A stretch of 50,070 nucleotides of DNA from an uncultured Christensenella sp. (GCA_910576655.1 CAJTJC010000010.1:25566-75635), one strand, 5' to 3'. Shown: positions 32,411-41,750, numbered from the stretch's first letter. Notes: generated by a model from the letters alone, not told the origin. Numbers and translations: made by a program.

Positions 32411-33827
32411 AATTTTTTTCGTCGACGGTTTCGTCGGTTTCCTTAACCTGACTGAAATATCTTTTTTTTCTTTTGTACAGTAAAATAAAAATTAACAAAT
32501 TTACCGCAAACGTCAATAGCCACGAAACGGGATATGATATTGCAAGCCCTTGCAGCGTATGCATTGCTTCGATTTCGAATACGGTATATATCCAGAGAAT
32601 ACGCAGTCCGCAAGCTCCTATCATAGATACGATAGTGGGCAACAGCGAATACCCTATTCCCCTAATCGCATACGCCATAACGTCCATAAGCCCGCACAAA
32701 AAATAGGTAAGACAGATAACAATCAAGCGGCTATATCCCGCCTCTAACGCCTCTTCCGCGACAACTCCGCCCGACGAGCGTATGTAAACAGTCAGCAGCG
32801 GTTTTGCCAAAACAGTTACAAGTCCGCCGAACAAAACCCCGAAAAGGCACACAAAAAGCGTAGAATACAGCACTGATTTTTTAACATTTTTCATATTGCC
32901 TGCGCCGTAATTTGCCGAAACAAACGCAACACACCCCTGCGCAACCGAATTCATTGTGACGTAAACGAACCCCTCTATCGAGCTTGCAGCTCCGTTTCCG
33001 TTTACTGTATCGGCGCCGAAATCGTTAACGCTCGATTGAATGAGAACGTTAGACAGAGAGAAAATTGCGCCTTGAAGACCTGCGGGCAGCCCCACCCTTG
33101 CAATCTCTATTGCTTCGTGCTTATAGAAGCGCATTTCTTTAAACGAGAACTTGAAAAAACCTTTATTTCTGACGAGACATACAACTATACAGCCCGCGGA
33201 AATTGCCTGAGATAAAATGGTGCCGAGCGCGACGCCGGCGACGTCCATTTTAAACACAATTACAAAAAGCAGATTAAACCCGACGTTAAAAATCCCCGCA
33301 ACAGCTAAAAAATAGAACGGGCGTCTCGTATCCCCCACCGCGCGCAAAAGCGAAGCGCCGAAATTATATATAAGCGAAAAAGGCACGCCGATAAAATATA
33401 TTCTCAGATACTGAGTAGACAAACCGATTATCGCTTCGGGCGCAGACATCCACACGAGAAAATAGCCCGAACAGAACGCGCCGAACACGCCGATAACTAC
33501 ACCGATTATAACCGACATTATCATGGACGTGTAAGCTATCCTTTGCCCCTTTTCCTGCAAATTCGCGCCGAAACAGCGAGACATAAGCACGTTTGCGCCA
33601 ACACTGAGCCCCAAAAAAAGCTGAATTATAAGATTAATCAGCGCGCCGGTTTCGGAAATTGCGCCTACGGAATATTTCGAACCGAATTTACCGCATACGA
33701 TTAGGTCGGCAGCGTTATATAAAAGTTGTAATTCCCCCGAAAGGATAATGGGAAGCGAGAACAGAAAAAGCTTTTTAAGCAAATTTCCGCTTGTCATATC
33801 CATTTCTTTTTTTAGCGATTTGGTCAT
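32409..33827 (-). CDS. MATE-family multidrug/cation efflux transporter
   Basis: The protein of about 472 residues has twelve predicted membrane helices and the MATE layout, with GNLLKKLFLFSLPIILSGELQ at the start and NAADLIVCGKFG. The second half repeats the fold after an internal charged loop. MATE proteins expel drugs or metabolites using sodium or proton gradients. The longest frame begins at ATG 33845, but that ATG lies inside the -10 box of a promoter (33849-33844). ATG 33827 (MTKSLKKEMDMTSG) is therefore the likelier start, with a short leader and no strong ribosome binding site. Confidence 0.9.
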   Translation of the reverse strand: MTKSLKKEMDMTSGNLLKKLFLFSLPIILSGELQLLYNAADLIVCGKFGSKYSVGAISETGALINLIIQLFLGLSVGANVLMSRCFGANLQEKGQRIAYTSMIMSVIIGVVIGVFGAFCSGYFLVWMSAPEAIIGLSTQYLRIYFIGVPFSLIYNFGASLLRAVGDTRRPFYFLAVAGIFNVGFNLLFVIVFKMDVAGVALGTILSQAISAGCIVVCLVRNKGFFKFSFKEMRFYKHEAIEIARVGLPAGLQGAIFSLSNVLIQSSVNDFGADTVNGNGAASSIEGFVYVTMNSVAQGCVAFVSANYGAGNMKNVKKSVLYSTLFVCLFGVLFGGLVTVLAKPLLTVYIRSSGGVVAEEALEAGYSRLIVICLTYFLCGLMDVMAYAIRGIGYSLLPTIVSMIGACGLRILWIYTVFEIEAMHTLQGLAISYPVSWLLTFAVNLLIFILLYKRKKRYFSQVKETDETVDEKN

Positions 33828-33843
33828 AATAAATTGAAACAAC

Positions 33844-33872
33844 ATTATATATCAGCAAAAAAATAAATACAA
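33844..33872 (-). promoter_or_regulatory. Promoter of the MATE gene
   Basis: TTGTAT (33872-33867), a 17-base spacer and TATAAT (33849-33844) on the minus strand. The -10 box overlaps the first ATG of the frame, which argues for the next ATG as start. Confidence 0.65.
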
Positions 33873-33900
33873 ATAAAATTACGGCTAAAATCTCATTTTA

Positions 33901-33929
33901 TTTACAATTTTATTAAAACGTGTTATAAT
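33901..33929 (+). promoter_or_regulatory. Promoter of comEC (leaderless)
   Basis: TTTACA (33901-33906), a 17-base spacer and TATAAT (33924-33929) are followed by CCGATT and the comEC ATG at 33936, which falls at the expected start point. Confidence 0.8.
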
Positions 33930-33935
33930 CCGATT

Positions 33936-35978
33936 ATGAAAAGAATTGCAAACGTAAGGTTTCCGACGTTAATAGCCGTTGCATTAATTTGCGGAATTAT
34001 TTGCGGCTATCTTTTTTTCATTAACGAGATAAGTTTAATCTATATTATCGCAACCCTTCCGGCGGCTGCGGTAATTTGTATTTTATGCGCAGTTTTTTCA
34101 AAGAAAAAACTGATTATATACTGCATTGCCGCACTTGTGTTTATTACGACAGGCGCTGTCACAAGTTATTTGAAACTTAACGCTTTCGACCGAAAAGAGC
34201 TGTCGAACGGCGATACCTGCTATTTCAGCGCAACGGTCTGCGATAAGGGAAAATACGACGGCGGCGAATACCTGATAATTAAAAATATAACCGCCGACGG
34301 CAAAAGCATAAACGGAAAAATGAAGGCTTATCTTCCCTCCTCCTACGGCGAATTTTGCGATAACGGATACGCAATAAGCTTTACGGCGAAAGTCACCGTC
34401 TGCGACGTTTTCCCTTACGGAAAGCTTAATTACAACGTCTTTAACAACGTAAAATACAGCTGCCGCATTTACGGCGACGTTATTTCGGAATACCGCTTCT
34501 CTCTGTTCGGCAGCATTAATTCCGCAATACGAAACAGCCTGTATGACAATCTCGATTACGATACCGCTTCGGTTGCTTACGCAATGCTGACGGGAAACGC
34601 CGACAATATCGAGGACGGAACGCACGCTGCGTTCAGATACGGCGGCGTTGCACACATATTTGCCGTTTCGGGATTACATATAGGTATTATATACGGATTG
34701 CTGCGCGCTTTGAGTAAAAAGCTGCGTCTTAACAGATACGTTGCTGTCGCGGTATGTATTCTGCCCGTATTTTTGTATACAGGCGTATGCGGATTTACAG
34801 TTTCGTCGGTTCGTGCATTGATTATGTGTGCGGTTGCGGCTGTCGCACGCGCGGTGTACGCAAAGTACGACGCGCTGAACTCACTGTCCTTAGCGACAAC
34901 CTCTATACTTTTATTTAACCCACTTAATTTGTTCAATATCGGTTTTCAGCTTTCCTTCGGGGCGGTCGGCGGCATAGTTTTACTTTCAAAAAGCTTAACA
35001 AGACCGTTCAAAAAAATACCGCACAAGCTTAAAAACCCCGTAGGCATTTCGCTTTCGGCACAGGCAGGAACGCTACCCGTAATGCTTTCAAGATTCGGTT
35101 ATTTAAGCGGTGCCGGTTTACTTCTGAATATATTCGTTTTGCCGCTATTATCCGCAGTTTTCGTAATCGTTTTCACTGCCGCAGGTCTGTCTTTGCTTAT
35201 GCCGTTTGCTGCGCGGTTTATCTTGCCGTATGCCGCACTTCCGCTTGAACTCGTCGTTTCATTCCTCTCTGACGCGGGCTTTGAAAAATCGTTGATAAGC
35301 GGCTTTGGCGCGGGCGCGTTCATTCCGATTTACTATCTCGGGCTACTGTTTTTATCCGATAAATTCAATTTAAAAACGAAAAGCCACCTGATTGGAGCTA
35401 TCGGCGCAGCGGCAGTTTTATGCACGTACGTTCCTTTAAAAACCTTTTATCCGTTTGAGGACTGTAAAGTGATTGTATCCGCCTATTACGGCGGCGGAGA
35501 GGTTTTGTTTAAATCTCGGCAGGGCAGCGTTCTCGTTATAACCGAAGGTCTGTATCCGACGCGAATCGACGCCCTGTTAAACGAGTACTACTCTTCGAAT
35601 TTAGACGCGCTTGTCATACTGGGCGGAGAAAACTGCGCTGAGATTTTCGACAAAACGGATTTGAATTGCGATGCGTACGTTTATAAAGATTATATTAATA
35701 TCCAACCTTACAAAGATAAAACGATAATTTATGAAAAGAGCTTTTCTCTTAACGGCATCGACTTTACGTTCGGGGACGGCTATTCGTTGCTTGCCGATTA
35801 CGACGGCTTGTCCGTAGGAATATGCGCGGGTAATTTCGTTCCGTTCGAATACTGCGATTTGCTTATTACCGACAGTACTTTTGAAAGTGCTTGCGAAACC
35901 TCCGTAAGCTTTAACGAACGCACGGCAGAGCGTTGCGTATACGACGACGGCGATTACATTTTCAAAGTTAAAAATTAA
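33936..35978 (+). CDS. comEC: ComEC/Rec2 DNA-uptake channel with a degenerate metallo-beta-lactamase domain
   Basis: ComEC carries single-stranded DNA across the membrane during transformation. The 680-residue protein has two N-terminal helices, an OB-like domain, and the Competence domain with HIFAVSGLHIGIIYGLLRAL (about residues 237-256) and SSVRALIM, followed by more helices to about residue 500. The C-terminal domain corresponds to the metallo-beta-lactamase nuclease, but the HxHxDH metal site is missing: LDALVILGGENC stands where it should be. The channel may therefore lack the strand-degrading activity. No ribosome binding site precedes ATG 33936; the transcript is predicted leaderless. 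Confidence 0.92.
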   Translation: MKRIANVRFPTLIAVALICGIICGYLFFINEISLIYIIATLPAAAVICILCAVFSKKKLIIYCIAALVFITTGAVTSYLKLNAFDRKELSNGDTCYFSATVCDKGKYDGGEYLIIKNITADGKSINGKMKAYLPSSYGEFCDNGYAISFTAKVTVCDVFPYGKLNYNVFNNVKYSCRIYGDVISEYRFSLFGSINSAIRNSLYDNLDYDTASVAYAMLTGNADNIEDGTHAAFRYGGVAHIFAVSGLHIGIIYGLLRALSKKLRLNRYVAVAVCILPVFLYTGVCGFTVSSVRALIMCAVAAVARAVYAKYDALNSLSLATTSILLFNPLNLFNIGFQLSFGAVGGIVLLSKSLTRPFKKIPHKLKNPVGISLSAQAGTLPVMLSRFGYLSGAGLLLNIFVLPLLSAVFVIVFTAAGLSLLMPFAARFILPYAALPLELVVSFLSDAGFEKSLISGFGAGAFIPIYYLGLLFLSDKFNLKTKSHLIGAIGAAAVLCTYVPLKTFYPFEDCKVIVSAYYGGGEVLFKSRQGSVLVITEGLYPTRIDALLNEYYSSNLDALVILGGENCAEIFDKTDLNCDAYVYKDYINIQPYKDKTIIYEKSFSLNGIDFTFGDGYSLLADYDGLSVGICAGNFVPFEYCDLLITDSTFESACETSVSFNERTAERCVYDDGDYIFKVKN

Positions 35979-35979
35979 G

Positions 35980-35997
35980 CGGCGGGTTACCCCGCCG
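35980..35997 (+). terminator. Terminator of comEC, bidirectional
   Basis: The stem CGGCGGG/CCCGCCG with loop TTAC is followed on the plus strand by CCGTTTTTTT and on the minus strand by CTTAATTTTT. It serves both comEC and the convergent collagen-like gene. Confidence 0.85.
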
Positions 35998-36012
35998 CCG
36001 TTTTTTTAACGA

Positions 36013-37047
36013 TTAAGTGTTTATCTGCTTTAATGTCAAAGTCGTATTGACTCCGCCGCCGAGGGTGACCCCAACGGCAAGCAGCGCAGATATAGCCATA
36101 TCTATAACGTCGCCTGCGTTAAGCGCGATTATGAAGCTGCCGTTATACAGCGAACCGACGCCGACCGCAAGAACGCGCGAAATCGTTGCCTGCGGAATTG
36201 CGGTTCCGTTGCGGCGCACCGACATAGTGACGGTCGTTCCGAGCGCTGCCGATAAGTTCGTATAATAGTTTATTTCATAAACGCCCGCAACCGCCGCAGT
36301 AATACTGTTTGCGGGTGAATAAGCCACGTTTTTAAGCGGCATATTTGCGGGTAACGGAAGCTGCGTTGTTCCGCCGACTGTAAGATTGAGCGTTTGCGGA
36401 GTAGCATTATAAAGACCTCCGTAAGCGTTGAGGTCTGCGACGCCAGTCGCACCCGTCGCGCCCGTAGGGCCCATAACGCCGTCAGCGCCAGTCGCACCTA
36501 CTGCTCCGGTAGGACCTGTAGCGCCGTCAGCACCAGTCGCACCCGTAGGACCGATTGGACCTGCCGCACCATCAGGGCCAGTAGCGCCGATAGGGCCGGT
36601 CGGACCCGTTGCGCCATCGGCACCTGTTGCACCAGTGGGACCGGTCGGACCAGTAGCACCGTCAGCACCAGTTACGCCAGTGGGACCTGTAGGTCCGGTA
36701 ACTCCGTCGGCACCGGTAGGACCGGCTATACCGGCAGGACCTGTGGGTCCAGTTAACCCGTTTGCCCCTGTCGCGCCCGTGGGACCTATAGGTCCCGTTG
36801 TGCCGGTAGGACCTGTAATACCCGCAGGTCCTGTAGCGCCGGTCGCGCCTGTGGCACCCTTAGTACCGCGCGGACCGGTTGCACCCGTAGGACCGGCAGG
36901 TCCCGTCTCGCCGCGCGGACCCGTAGGCCCCGTAGGTCCGACAGGTCCCGTAATTCCGGTTAAACGGTAAACCGTTCTTACTAACTTGTTATTGCCGCCG
37001 CAGCCGCCGCAACAAGCAAAAAATTTCATTATTAAGTTATCAATCAT
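36013..37047 (-). CDS. Collagen-like Gly-X-Y repeat protein with a BclA-type C-terminal domain
   Basis: The 344-residue protein has a 30-residue head with a Cys/Gly cluster (FFACCGGCGG). About 58 unbroken Gly-X-Y triplets follow (residues 31-204), with Thr at most Y positions (GPT, GAT). A C-terminal domain of about 135 residues (NLTVGGTTQLPLPANMPLKNV...VTMSVRRNGTAIPQ) resembles the TNF/C1q-like trimerising head of BclA exosporium glycoproteins. It probably trimerises into surface or exosporium filaments whose threonines carry sugars. There is no classical signal peptide, as in other exosporium collagens. The start follows AGAGGTAATATAG and overlaps the glycosyltransferase stop by eight bases. 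The spore location is inferred. Confidence 0.88.
   Translation of the reverse strand: MIDNLIMKFFACCGGCGGNNKLVRTVYRLTGITGPVGPTGPTGPRGETGPAGPTGATGPRGTKGATGATGATGPAGITGPTGTTGPIGPTGATGANGLTGPTGPAGIAGPTGADGVTGPTGPTGVTGADGATGPTGPTGATGADGATGPTGPIGATGPDGAAGPIGPTGATGADGATGPTGAVGATGADGVMGPTGATGATGVADLNAYGGLYNATPQTLNLTVGGTTQLPLPANMPLKNVAYSPANSITAAVAGVYEINYYTNLSAALGTTVTMSVRRNGTAIPQATISRVLAVGVGSLYNGSFIIALNAGDVIDMAISALLAVGVTLGGGVNTTLTLKQINT
36436..36957 (-). repeat. Collagen triplet repeat with a 45-nt super-period
   Basis: The region encodes 58 consecutive Gly-X-Y triplets. From triplet 28 on, a GAD (once GPD) triplet recurs every five triplets, at numbers 28, 33, 38, 43, 48 and 53. The block is therefore also a 15-residue, 45-base tandem repeat. 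The first half lacks this order. Confidence 0.85.
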
Positions 37048-38119
37048 CTATATTACCTCTGATTCCGAGCTTTTCAAAATATTCAACGTTGCTTAAATAG
37101 TTCTCGTTGTGCGGTTTGATTTTACCCGCCTTCATGTTAAAGTCGCAGGCCTTTTGACTGTCGCCGAGGCGGTCGTACAGAACGCACAACTGCATATAGG
37201 GTATAAACGCGCAATAATCAACGTTTATAAAGCTCCCATATCTCTCACCGTTATCTGCGCCGAGAGCGGTATTGTACCAGTAAATGGAAAACTCGTATTC
37301 GCCCTTTTTGAAAAAATGCTCGCCGAGAATACAGCAAGTCTGACTGTTAGGCGGAATTATGGTCATACTTCGCACAAGCGAGGACAGCGCTTTATCCTCT
37401 TCGCCCAAGGCCGCGTATGCGTGGTACAAATTTATACATGCTTCCGCTTTGTTTATGAACCAGCCGTCCCCGCACATAAAATCTTCGAGCACGGCTATTG
37501 CTTCCCTGTACATTTTATTGAACAGCAGTTCTCTGCCGTAATAGAATTTATCCCTTGCGCAGAGTCGTTTGCCTGCGGCAATCTTTTTTTGAAGTATAGC
37601 CAGATTTCTTAGCGGCTCGTTTGCTTTCTCTTTTTTGTGATACACGACCGCATCCGAATAATAAATTTTTCCATAAGGTGCAACCGCCTCGTGAACTTCG
37701 CCCGAAAAACGATAGCCGCCGTCTCTTCTGAAAATTCTTTCGCGGTTATAAACGAAGTTAGGCTGCCCGCCGTCGAACGAGGCGGCATACGGCAATACCG
37801 CCATATCGTACCCTTCGAACGAGTTTTTCAGTTCGTTTATTTTCGCGCAGTTTTCGTCGGTGACGACGTCGTCGGCGTCGAGCCACATAACGAGGTCGCA
37901 GACCGCCTTATCGAAAGCAAAGTTACGCGCAGCGGAAAAATCGTCGCACCATTTAAAAAAGTACACCTTATCGGTGAACTTTTCGGCAATTTCCACCGTC
38001 TCGTCGGACGAGCCCGTATCGACAACGACTATTTCGTCGGCAAATTTCGATACGCAGCTTAAACATCTTTTTAAAACTGCCTGTTCGTCTTTTACTATCA
38101 GGCACACGCTTAAAGTCAT
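37040..38119 (-). CDS. Family 2 glycosyltransferase with C-terminal TPR-like helices
   Basis: The 359-residue protein starts with the GT-A pattern MTLSVCLIVKDEQAVLKRCL, DEIVVVDTGSSDETVEIA and the metal-binding LDADD (about residues 86-90). The second half is helical with TPR-like repeats (EACINLYHAYAALGEEDKALSSLV, SQTCCILGEHFFKKGEYEFSIYWY). The layout resembles SunS-like and other protein glycosyltransferases, whose TPRs hold the peptide acceptor. Its stop overlaps the collagen-like gene start by eight bases, so the collagen threonines are the likely acceptor. It has no membrane segment. Confidence 0.88.
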   Translation of the reverse strand: MTLSVCLIVKDEQAVLKRCLSCVSKFADEIVVVDTGSSDETVEIAEKFTDKVYFFKWCDDFSAARNFAFDKAVCDLVMWLDADDVVTDENCAKINELKNSFEGYDMAVLPYAASFDGGQPNFVYNRERIFRRDGGYRFSGEVHEAVAPYGKIYYSDAVVYHKKEKANEPLRNLAILQKKIAAGKRLCARDKFYYGRELLFNKMYREAIAVLEDFMCGDGWFINKAEACINLYHAYAALGEEDKALSSLVRSMTIIPPNSQTCCILGEHFFKKGEYEFSIYWYNTALGADNGERYGSFINVDYCAFIPYMQLCVLYDRLGDSQKACDFNMKAGKIKPHNENYLSNVEYFEKLGIRGNIDD

Positions 38120-38212
38120 TATACTTACCTATATGTAATATCAGTATATGCCCGCGCCGCGATAATTGTACGATAAAAGCCGCTAAGCAAACGCTTTGCG
38201 GCTTTATAAAGT

Positions 38213-40726
38213 TTATTTACTTGAACTGAACGACAGCTCGCCGTCCTTTACTACTACGCGCACGGTTTCTCCGTTGAGTACGTTGCCGGCAAGTATCTCG
38301 TCCGACAGTCTGTCTTCTATTCTCTTTTGAATTATCCTCTTTAACGGACGCGCGCCGAACATATCGTTATACCCCTCGTCCACAAGCTTTGACAACGCCT
38401 CGTCGGTGACGGTCAACGATATTTCGTTCGCTTTGAGCCTGTCGCAAAGTCCGTCTATTATCTTGCGGCAAATCTCAGCCGCCTCCGCCTTAGTAAGCTT
38501 ACGGAAGATTATGATATCGTCAAGTCTGTTCAAAAACTCGGGCTTGAACTGCTCGCGCAGCGCCTCGTTTATATTGTCCTTCATATTGTCGTAGCCGTCG
38601 TTGTCGGAGGACGTAAATCCGAAATTCGACATCTTCTTAATCTGACTTGCGCCTACGTTCGAGGTCATAATTATGATAGTGTTTTTGAAATTAACAACTC
38701 TGCCCTTGCTGTCTGTAAGTCTTCCGTCGTCGAGAATTTGCAACAGCACGTTAAACACGTCGGGGTGGGCTTTTTCCACTTCGTCGAAAAGTATGACGCT
38801 ATAAGGCTTTCTTCTAACCCTTTCGGTGAGCTGTCCGCCGTTGTTGTCGTCGTAGCCTATATATCCTGGAGGCGCGCCTATCAGCTTGGAAACCGAATGT
38901 TTTTCCATAAACTCGGACATATCGAGTCTTATCATAAGCTTTTCGTCGCCGAACATACATTCGGCAAGCGCCTTTGCAAGGTCGGTTTTACCTACGCCCG
39001 TAGGTCCGACGAATATGAACGAGCCTATCGGTTTGTTGGGCTCGGCAAGCCCCGCTCTTGCACGGCGTATCGCGCGGGAAACGGCGCTGACCGCCTCGTC
39101 CTGACCGATTATACGCTTATGCAGATTCGCCTCGAGATGTAAAAGCTTTTCACTTTCCTGCTCGGTAAGCTTCAATACGGGCACGCCAGTCCAGCCGCTG
39201 ACTATCTCCGCAATTTCGTTGCTCGCTATTTTAGGCGAGCTGCCGTGCACCTCGCTCTTCCACTCGGAATCGAGCTTTTTAATACGCTCGTGTAAGTCGT
39301 TTATTTCGTCCACGAGCTTTTGCGCCTGCGAATAGTTTTCGCCCTTTGCCGCCTTGTTTTTTTCGAGATTTAACCGCTTGATTTTTTCTTCGAGCTCCTT
39401 GACCTCTTCGGGACTGTTCAAACTGTTGAGGCGCGCGCGCGAAGCCGCTTCGTCGATTAAGTCGATAGCCTTGTCGGGAAGGTAACGGTCGGTTATATAT
39501 CTGTCTGACAGCGTTGCCGCCGCGACGATAGCCTCGTCTGTAATTACAACCTTATGGTGCGCCTCGTACTTATCGCGCAGACCGCGCAAAATAGCAACCG
39601 TGTCCTCAACGGTGGGCTCTTCCACCTGAACGGGCGTAAAGCGGCGTTCCAAAGCGGAATCTTTTTCGATATATTTTCTGTATTCCTCCAACGTGGTCGC
39701 GCCTATCGTCTGCAATTCGCCGCGGGCAAGCATAGGCTTTAAAATGTTAGCCGCATCCATGCTTCCCTCTGACGAGGCGCCCGCGCCGACGATGGTATGA
39801 ATTTCGTCGATAAATAAAATTACGTTGCCGTTATTCTTTATCGACTTTATTGCGTTTTTAAGTCTTTCCTCAAAGTCGCCGCGGTATTTCGCGCCAGCAA
39901 CCATTCCTACGAGGTCGAGCGAAAATACGAGCTTGTTTTTCAACAGGTCTGGGACCTCGTTTTTGACTATCGCCTGCGCAAGCCCCTCGACTACCGCGCT
40001 CTTACCTACGCCCGGCTCGCCTATCAGTACGGGGTTATTTTTTGTACGGCGCGAAAGCACCTGAATAATTTTGTCTATTTCCTTTTTTCTACCGATTACG
40101 GGGTCGATTTTTCCCTCGCGCGCCTTCTGGGTCAGGTCGGTGCCGTACTGCATTACCGAAGAGTCGAGGCTCTGCTCCTTTCCCTTATGCTCGACGGGCT
40201 TTTTCGGCTGCTGATTATCCGCCGTACCGAAAAGCACCTTGCTTATCTGCTCGAAGGGGTTAAGCTCTTCGGGCTCGTCACCGTCGAATGCGCCGCTGTT
40301 AATAATCAGTTCGAGCTTGGTCGCAAGCTTGGGGATATTAACGCCTATTGCGCGGAATATGCGCATTGCAAGACAGTCGCTCGACGACATTACGGCAAGC
40401 AACATATGCTCGGTTCCCGCAAGCGAATCCTCGCCGTTCAGGTCTATCGACAGTTCGAGCGCGCGCTCTATCATGTGCTTGGTTCTCGGTGTGAAGCCGT
40501 TTATGTTCGAGCGCTTATCAATCGACCTGATAAAATATTCGCGGTACGCATTTTCGTTTACGCCGCAGGCGGAAAGCACCTTATACGCCGTGCAGTCGGG
40601 GCAGTTGAGCATTGCGAAAACGATATGCTCGCTGCCGATATAGCTGCTTTGAAACGCACGCGCCGCCTCTTCCGCGATAGTAATTACGCTCTGTAAATTA
40701 TCCGTAAATCTGTTAGTATATTCCAT
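38213..40726 (-). CDS. clpC: ATP-dependent Clp protease ATPase subunit ClpC
   Basis: ClpC unfolds proteins for degradation by ClpP, including those marked by McsB with phospho-arginine. The 837-residue protein has the N-domain repeats (FTDNLQSVITIAEEAARAF), a first AAA module with GEPGVGKSAVVEGLA, the ClpC middle domain with a UVR-like coiled coil (about residues 420-480), a second AAA module with VGPTGVGKTDLAKALAE and a normal C-terminus. Both Walker A lysines and the DEIHT/DEVEKAH Walker B sites are present. AGAGGGAAACAG precedes ATG 40726, 13 bases after mcsB. Confidence 0.97.
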   Translation of the reverse strand: MEYTNRFTDNLQSVITIAEEAARAFQSSYIGSEHIVFAMLNCPDCTAYKVLSACGVNENAYREYFIRSIDKRSNINGFTPRTKHMIERALELSIDLNGEDSLAGTEHMLLAVMSSSDCLAMRIFRAIGVNIPKLATKLELIINSGAFDGDEPEELNPFEQISKVLFGTADNQQPKKPVEHKGKEQSLDSSVMQYGTDLTQKAREGKIDPVIGRKKEIDKIIQVLSRRTKNNPVLIGEPGVGKSAVVEGLAQAIVKNEVPDLLKNKLVFSLDLVGMVAGAKYRGDFEERLKNAIKSIKNNGNVILFIDEIHTIVGAGASSEGSMDAANILKPMLARGELQTIGATTLEEYRKYIEKDSALERRFTPVQVEEPTVEDTVAILRGLRDKYEAHHKVVITDEAIVAAATLSDRYITDRYLPDKAIDLIDEAASRARLNSLNSPEEVKELEEKIKRLNLEKNKAAKGENYSQAQKLVDEINDLHERIKKLDSEWKSEVHGSSPKIASNEIAEIVSGWTGVPVLKLTEQESEKLLHLEANLHKRIIGQDEAVSAVSRAIRRARAGLAEPNKPIGSFIFVGPTGVGKTDLAKALAECMFGDEKLMIRLDMSEFMEKHSVSKLIGAPPGYIGYDDNNGGQLTERVRRKPYSVILFDEVEKAHPDVFNVLLQILDDGRLTDSKGRVVNFKNTIIIMTSNVGASQIKKMSNFGFTSSDNDGYDNMKDNINEALREQFKPEFLNRLDDIIIFRKLTKAEAAEICRKIIDGLCDRLKANEISLTVTDEALSKLVDEGYNDMFGARPLKRIIQKRIEDRLSDEILAGNVLNGETVRVVVKDGELSFSSSK

Positions 40727-40739
40727 AGCTGTTTCCCTC

Positions 40740-41750
40740 TCAGTTTTTCATATTTTCAAAAGCCTTGCGGCAACACTGCGCGCGATATACGTCGCGCTCG
40801 GTAGCGGTAAGCTGCTGTGCCGCAGCAGCCGTTATATTCGACGGGCTGAGTTTTACGACCAAATCGTCGATACGCGAAACGTCGGGTATATCAATAAATC
40901 CGAGACACGCGCCGAGCTTGACCTTTGCGCATAGCTTAACGAACTCTCGCGTTGATATTTTGGCGCAGTTGGTAAGCACCCCGTACGAGCGCATGCACTC
41001 GTCCTCAATGTCGAGCGCCTTAGCCCCGTGCATGAGCGTGTGCCTTTCCGCCGTTTCAAGCTCGCATACCTTTTTGACGACTTCCTCTACCTGATTTAAA
41101 ATCTCTTCCTCGGTAACGCCCAGCGTCACCTCGTTGCTTATCTGATATTTGTATCCCTCCGCGTCGCTGCCCTCGCCGTACACGCCGCGCACTGTAAGCC
41201 CCAAACGGGATATGCTCCTTATAATCTTAGGCATTACGCCGTTTACGGTGAGAGCGGGCAAAAACTGCATTACCGAAGCCCTGAGCCCCGTGCCGAGGTT
41301 AGTCGGACACGCAGTCAAAAACCCGAACTGCTCGTCGTAGGCGAATTTCATCGAGCCCGCAATGCGGTTGTCTATTTCCGACATCGTGTCGTAGGCAAGC
41401 CGCAAATCGAGCCCCTTTACAATGCACTGCTCGCGGAGGTGGTCCTCCTCGTTAATCATAATCGACACGTTCTCTTCCCTGTTGATGAGAGCCGCCGAAA
41501 GAAATTTGTTTTTAATAAGCTTGGGGCTTATCAGGTGGTTTTCCATAAGACTGACCGCCTGCTCGCCCGAAATCGAGTCCATATAGTACAGCTTGAATTC
41601 GTCAAGGCGTGAAAGTCCGGACGAAACCAGCCGTATAATCTCTTTTGCCTGTTTCTCGCTTTTAAGGTGCGACGGAAACGGATAACCTTCGAGATTGCGC
41701 GCAAGCCGTATCCGCGTGGAAACGACCGTACCGTCGGATATTCTATCCAT
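40740..41750 (-). CDS. mcsB: Protein-arginine kinase McsB
   Basis: McsB phosphorylates arginines on damaged proteins and on CtsR, marking them for ClpCP. The 336-residue protein is of the ATP:guanido phosphotransferase family: VVSTRIRLARNLEGYPFP at the N-terminus, a CPTNLGTGLRASV nucleotide loop (about residues 158-170) and the C-terminal half with VYGEGSDAEGYKYQISNEVTLG. The phosphagen substrate loop of creatine kinases is absent, as expected. Its start overlaps mcsA by 8 bases, with GGAGGGGG before it. Confidence 0.96.
   Translation of the reverse strand: MDRISDGTVVSTRIRLARNLEGYPFPSHLKSEKQAKEIIRLVSSGLSRLDEFKLYYMDSISGEQAVSLMENHLISPKLIKNKFLSAALINREENVSIMINEEDHLREQCIVKGLDLRLAYDTMSEIDNRIAGSMKFAYDEQFGFLTACPTNLGTGLRASVMQFLPALTVNGVMPKIIRSISRLGLTVRGVYGEGSDAEGYKYQISNEVTLGVTEEEILNQVEEVVKKVCELETAERHTLMHGAKALDIEDECMRSYGVLTNCAKISTREFVKLCAKVKLGACLGFIDIPDVSRIDDLVVKLSPSNITAAAAQQLTATERDVYRAQCCRKAFENMKN

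Noticed and set aside
34098..34655. 185-residue minus-strand frame opposite comEC
   Set aside because: It is a shadow of a clearly coding gene with no start signals.
36428..36970. 180-residue plus-strand frame opposite the collagen repeat, rich in Pro, Val and Ala
   Set aside because: It is the complement of the Gly-X-Y repeat, which stays open in any frame because of its composition. The minus-strand gene has the start signal, domain structure and coupling.
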